DNA from: an uncultured Ruminococcus sp.
Lineage (GTDB): Bacteria; Bacillota; Clostridia; Oscillospirales; Acutalibacteraceae
Reading direction: 5' to 3'
Assembly: GCA_902802975.1 (NCBI GenBank)
Contig: CADCOF010000036.1
Location: 1 to 7,899 of the forward strand
Length of the DNA stretch: 7,899 bases
Below are positions 6,337 through 7,899 of this stretch, piece by piece. Positions within the stretch are counted from its first letter, which is position 1, and each line of letters starts with the position of its first letter. The notes beneath the pieces were generated by a model that was not told where the DNA came from, searched no databases, and was given only the letters and a program-made list of their open reading frames with translations. The translations under genes and the position numbers were made by a program.

Positions 6337-7701
6337 ATGACAGATTTAACACGAGAAAAACCGATAAAAGCACTTCTGAAATTCGCTCTTCCGATGGTGC
6401 TGAGTGTAGCGTTTCAGCAGGTGTATAACATTGCCGATAAAGTTATCGCGGGAAAATTTGCAGGCGAGGACGCTTTGGCGGCTGTCAGTGCGTCATACCC
6501 GCTTACAATGATAATAATGGCGTTCGCTCTGGGTACAAACGCAGGGTGTTCGGTCGTTATCTCGGGAATGTACGGCGGGAAAAAGTATAAAGACGTGAAA
6601 AGCACAATAAGCACATCGCTTATGCTCGCTATAGTTGCGGGAGCCGTGCTGTCTTTGATAAGTCTGATACTGTGCGACCCTGTCTTGAAATTCCTGAATA
6701 CGCCCGATAATATTATGTATGATTCGGCTGTGTATCTCAGAGTGTATCTGTACGGGTTTGCGTTTTTGTATTTGTATAATGTGTGTACGGGCGCATTCAA
6801 TGCGCTTGGAAATTCAAAAACACCGCTGTATTTTCTGATTGGTTCATCTATCGGTAATATAATACTGGATTATATATTTGTTGCAGTATTTCAGTGGGGA
6901 GTAGCGGGCGTAGCGTGGGCAACGTTCATAGCGCAGGGGATATCGTCGGTGTTGTCGCTGGTTGCGCTGATATTCGAAGTAAACAAGCTGGAAACAGAGG
7001 GGCATGTTCCGTTGTTTTCGAAAAATTCACTCCATAGAATACTGACGCTTGCCGTGCCAAGCATAGTGCAGCAGAGTTTTGTGTCGGTAGGCGGTCTGTT
7101 CATACAGGGGCTTGTAAACTCGTTTGGTTCGTCGGCAATAGCGGGATACGGTGCGGCAATTCAGCTGAACACATTTGCAATAACGGTATTTGCGACTTCT
7201 GCGAATGCGGTGTCGAATTTCACGGCGCAAAACATGGGGCGCGGTTTATATGACAGAGTGAAGGAAGGGTTCCGTGCTGCGCTGAAGATTGACGCAGTTA
7301 TCGCAATACCTTTTGTGGCGTTGTACACGCTGCTTTCGAAAACGATGATCGGTCTGTTCATGGACGAACCGACGGCGGCCGCGCTTGAAACCGGGCGGCA
7401 GTTTTTGTATATCGTTGCGCCTTTCTACTTTGTAGTGATGGTGAAGCTGACGGTAGACGGATTGATGAGAGGCGCGGCGGCTGTAAAGTATTTCATGATA
7501 TCGACTTTCTCCGATCTTCTTCTCAGAGTTGTTCTTGCATACATACTTACTCCGTATTTCGGTTCAACCGGCATATGGATGTCATGGCCTGTTGGCTGGA
7601 CGCTTTCCGCAGCATTAGCAGTATCTTTCTACGTCAAAGGTCTCTGGCGGCGGCATGCTGCCGCTCCCAATACGCACACGAACTCTTTAGATAAACAATA
7701 A
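6337..7701 (+). CDS. MATE-family multidrug/cation exporter
   Basis: A cytoplasmic-membrane exporter of the multidrug and toxic compound extrusion family, expected to expel organic cations or drugs in exchange for H+ or Na+. At 454 aa it has the usual length, with twelve hydrophobic segments in two six-helix lobes (about 13-225 and 235-440). TM1 carries the family pattern P19...QQ..N..D34, with the same 15-residue spacing as P26 and D41 of pfMATE, so D34 is the likely ion-coupling acid. GAFNALGNSKTPL (152-164) is the family's internal G..GNSKTP loop, and P241 opens the second lobe as P19 opens the first. The pattern looks closer to the DinF-like clostridial branch than to NorM, from inspection only. 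The last 20 or so residues after TM12 (WRRHAAAPN...) are polar, and their DNA holds a GC-rich inverted repeat (7650-7664). It follows the RND pump in the same direction; co-transcription is plausible but unproven. The substrate cannot be read from the sequence. Confidence 0.95.
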   Translation: MTDLTREKPIKALLKFALPMVLSVAFQQVYNIADKVIAGKFAGEDALAAVSASYPLTMIIMAFALGTNAGCSVVISGMYGGKKYKDVKSTISTSLMLAIVAGAVLSLISLILCDPVLKFLNTPDNIMYDSAVYLRVYLYGFAFLYLYNVCTGAFNALGNSKTPLYFLIGSSIGNIILDYIFVAVFQWGVAGVAWATFIAQGISSVLSLVALIFEVNKLETEGHVPLFSKNSLHRILTLAVPSIVQQSFVSVGGLFIQGLVNSFGSSAIAGYGAAIQLNTFAITVFATSANAVSNFTAQNMGRGLYDRVKEGFRAALKIDAVIAIPFVALYTLLSKTMIGLFMDEPTAAALETGRQFLYIVAPFYFVVMVKLTVDGLMRGAAAVKYFMISTFSDLLLRVVLAYILTPYFGSTGIWMSWPVGWTLSAALAVSFYVKGLWRRHAAAPNTHTNSLDKQ

Positions 7702-7767
7702 ATAAGGCCTGCGCCCAACTTATAGTAAACGTCATTGAAAAAATCCTATTAAGAACATTTATGAGTG

Positions 7768-7833
7768 CGCAATTCAATTCGGAATTCGGAATGCGGAATG
7801 CGCAATTCAATTCGCAATTCGAAATGCGCAATG
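7768..7833 (+). repeat. Degenerate heptamer array downstream of the MATE gene
   Basis: Units in order: CGCAATT, CAATT (5 bp), CGGAATT, CGGAATG, CGGAATG, CGCAATT, CAATT (5 bp), CGCAATT, CGAAATG, CGCAATG. It belongs to the same family as the other arrays but is more diverged, with GGAAT variants, and the 18-bp edge sequence is absent. The 66 bp between the MATE stop and this array contain no gene and no convincing terminator. Confidence 0.85.
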
Positions 7834-7869
7834 CAGAGTGTGCCAAGAGTCGCAGATTGAAACCCCTCC

Positions 7870-7896
7870 GTCACAAGGTACTGCGTACCTTGCGAC
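7870..7896. repeat. Palindromic repeat, near the window end
   Basis: CAAGGTAC (7874-7881) and GTACCTTG (7885-7892) form a perfect 8-bp stem around a TGC loop. It extends outward past one A/C mismatch by GTC (7870-7872) with GAC (7894-7896). The flanks are CCCCTCC on the left and ACACC on the right, cut by the window end. The layout (a CCCCTCCGTCA edge, variable stem, GACACC edge) resembles short palindromic intergenic repeats I recall from gut Clostridia. It is not followed by a visible T-run, so terminator function is not supported. Confidence 0.6.
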
Positions 7897-7899
7897 ACC

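Noticed and set aside
7650..7664. GCGGCA-TGC-TGCCGC hairpin as a terminator
   Set aside because: It lies inside the MATE reading frame, 35 bases before the stop codon, with no following T-run. It is kept only as a note on the unusual C-terminal tail.
7702..7723. Terminator after the MATE gene (ATAAG...CTTAT hairpin)
   Set aside because: The stem is only five base pairs with a loop of about twelve bases, overlaps the stop codon region and has no T-run after it.
7634..7846. Minus-strand open frame of 70 codons at the right end
   Set aside because: About half of it is read-through of the heptamer array (SNCELNCAF..., NSELNCALI) and the rest is antisense to the MATE 3' end. No RBS is seen, so it is a spurious protein of a type often annotated from such repeats.

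Overview
The window reads as chromosomal DNA of a low-to-mid-GC Gram-positive anaerobe, most likely a gut-type Clostridia (Ruminococcus/Oscillospirales-like). This rests on the strong G-rich Shine-Dalgarno sites, GTG starts, the Gram-positive flavour of the RND and MATE proteins, and short heptamer repeat arrays in every intergenic gap. The taxonomic call is an inference from style, not from a marker search.

Three complete genes lie on the + strand. uvrC (38-1870) encodes the nucleotide-excision-repair endonuclease subunit with all domains and catalytic residues present. After a 235-bp gap comes a very large RND-family permease (2106-6221, 1371 aa), which carries an extra segment of about 330 residues, predicted to be a coiled coil, in its first extracytoplasmic domain. 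After a 115-bp gap comes a 12-helix MATE-family exporter (6337-7701). No membrane-fusion protein, outer-membrane channel or transcriptional regulator is present. The two pumps may form an efflux pair, while uvrC is probably only a neighbour. I see no convincing intrinsic terminator after any of the genes, so read-through is possible.

The gaps are the odd part. Each contains tandem heptamers of the GCAATTC/GCAATGC type. An exact 18-bp edge sequence occurs four times (1-18, 1864-1881, 2070-2087, 6232-6249) in alternating orientation, always with the same end pointing at the gene. uvrC and the RND gene are therefore each bounded by inverted copies. The uvrC-RND gap has the layout of a small palindromic element: two heptamer arms in opposite orientation around a tandem duplication of about 64 bp. 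The left arm contains the uvrC stop codon, and the right arm ends two bases before the poly-G ribosome binding site of the RND gene. The gap before the MATE gene holds a one-sided array plus a small inverted repeat. The last 198 bp hold a degenerate array and a different palindromic repeat, cut off by the window end.

No stretch longer than 300 bp lacks a gene. The best candidates for something under-described are the repeat system that punctuates the genes and the coiled-coil RND pump.
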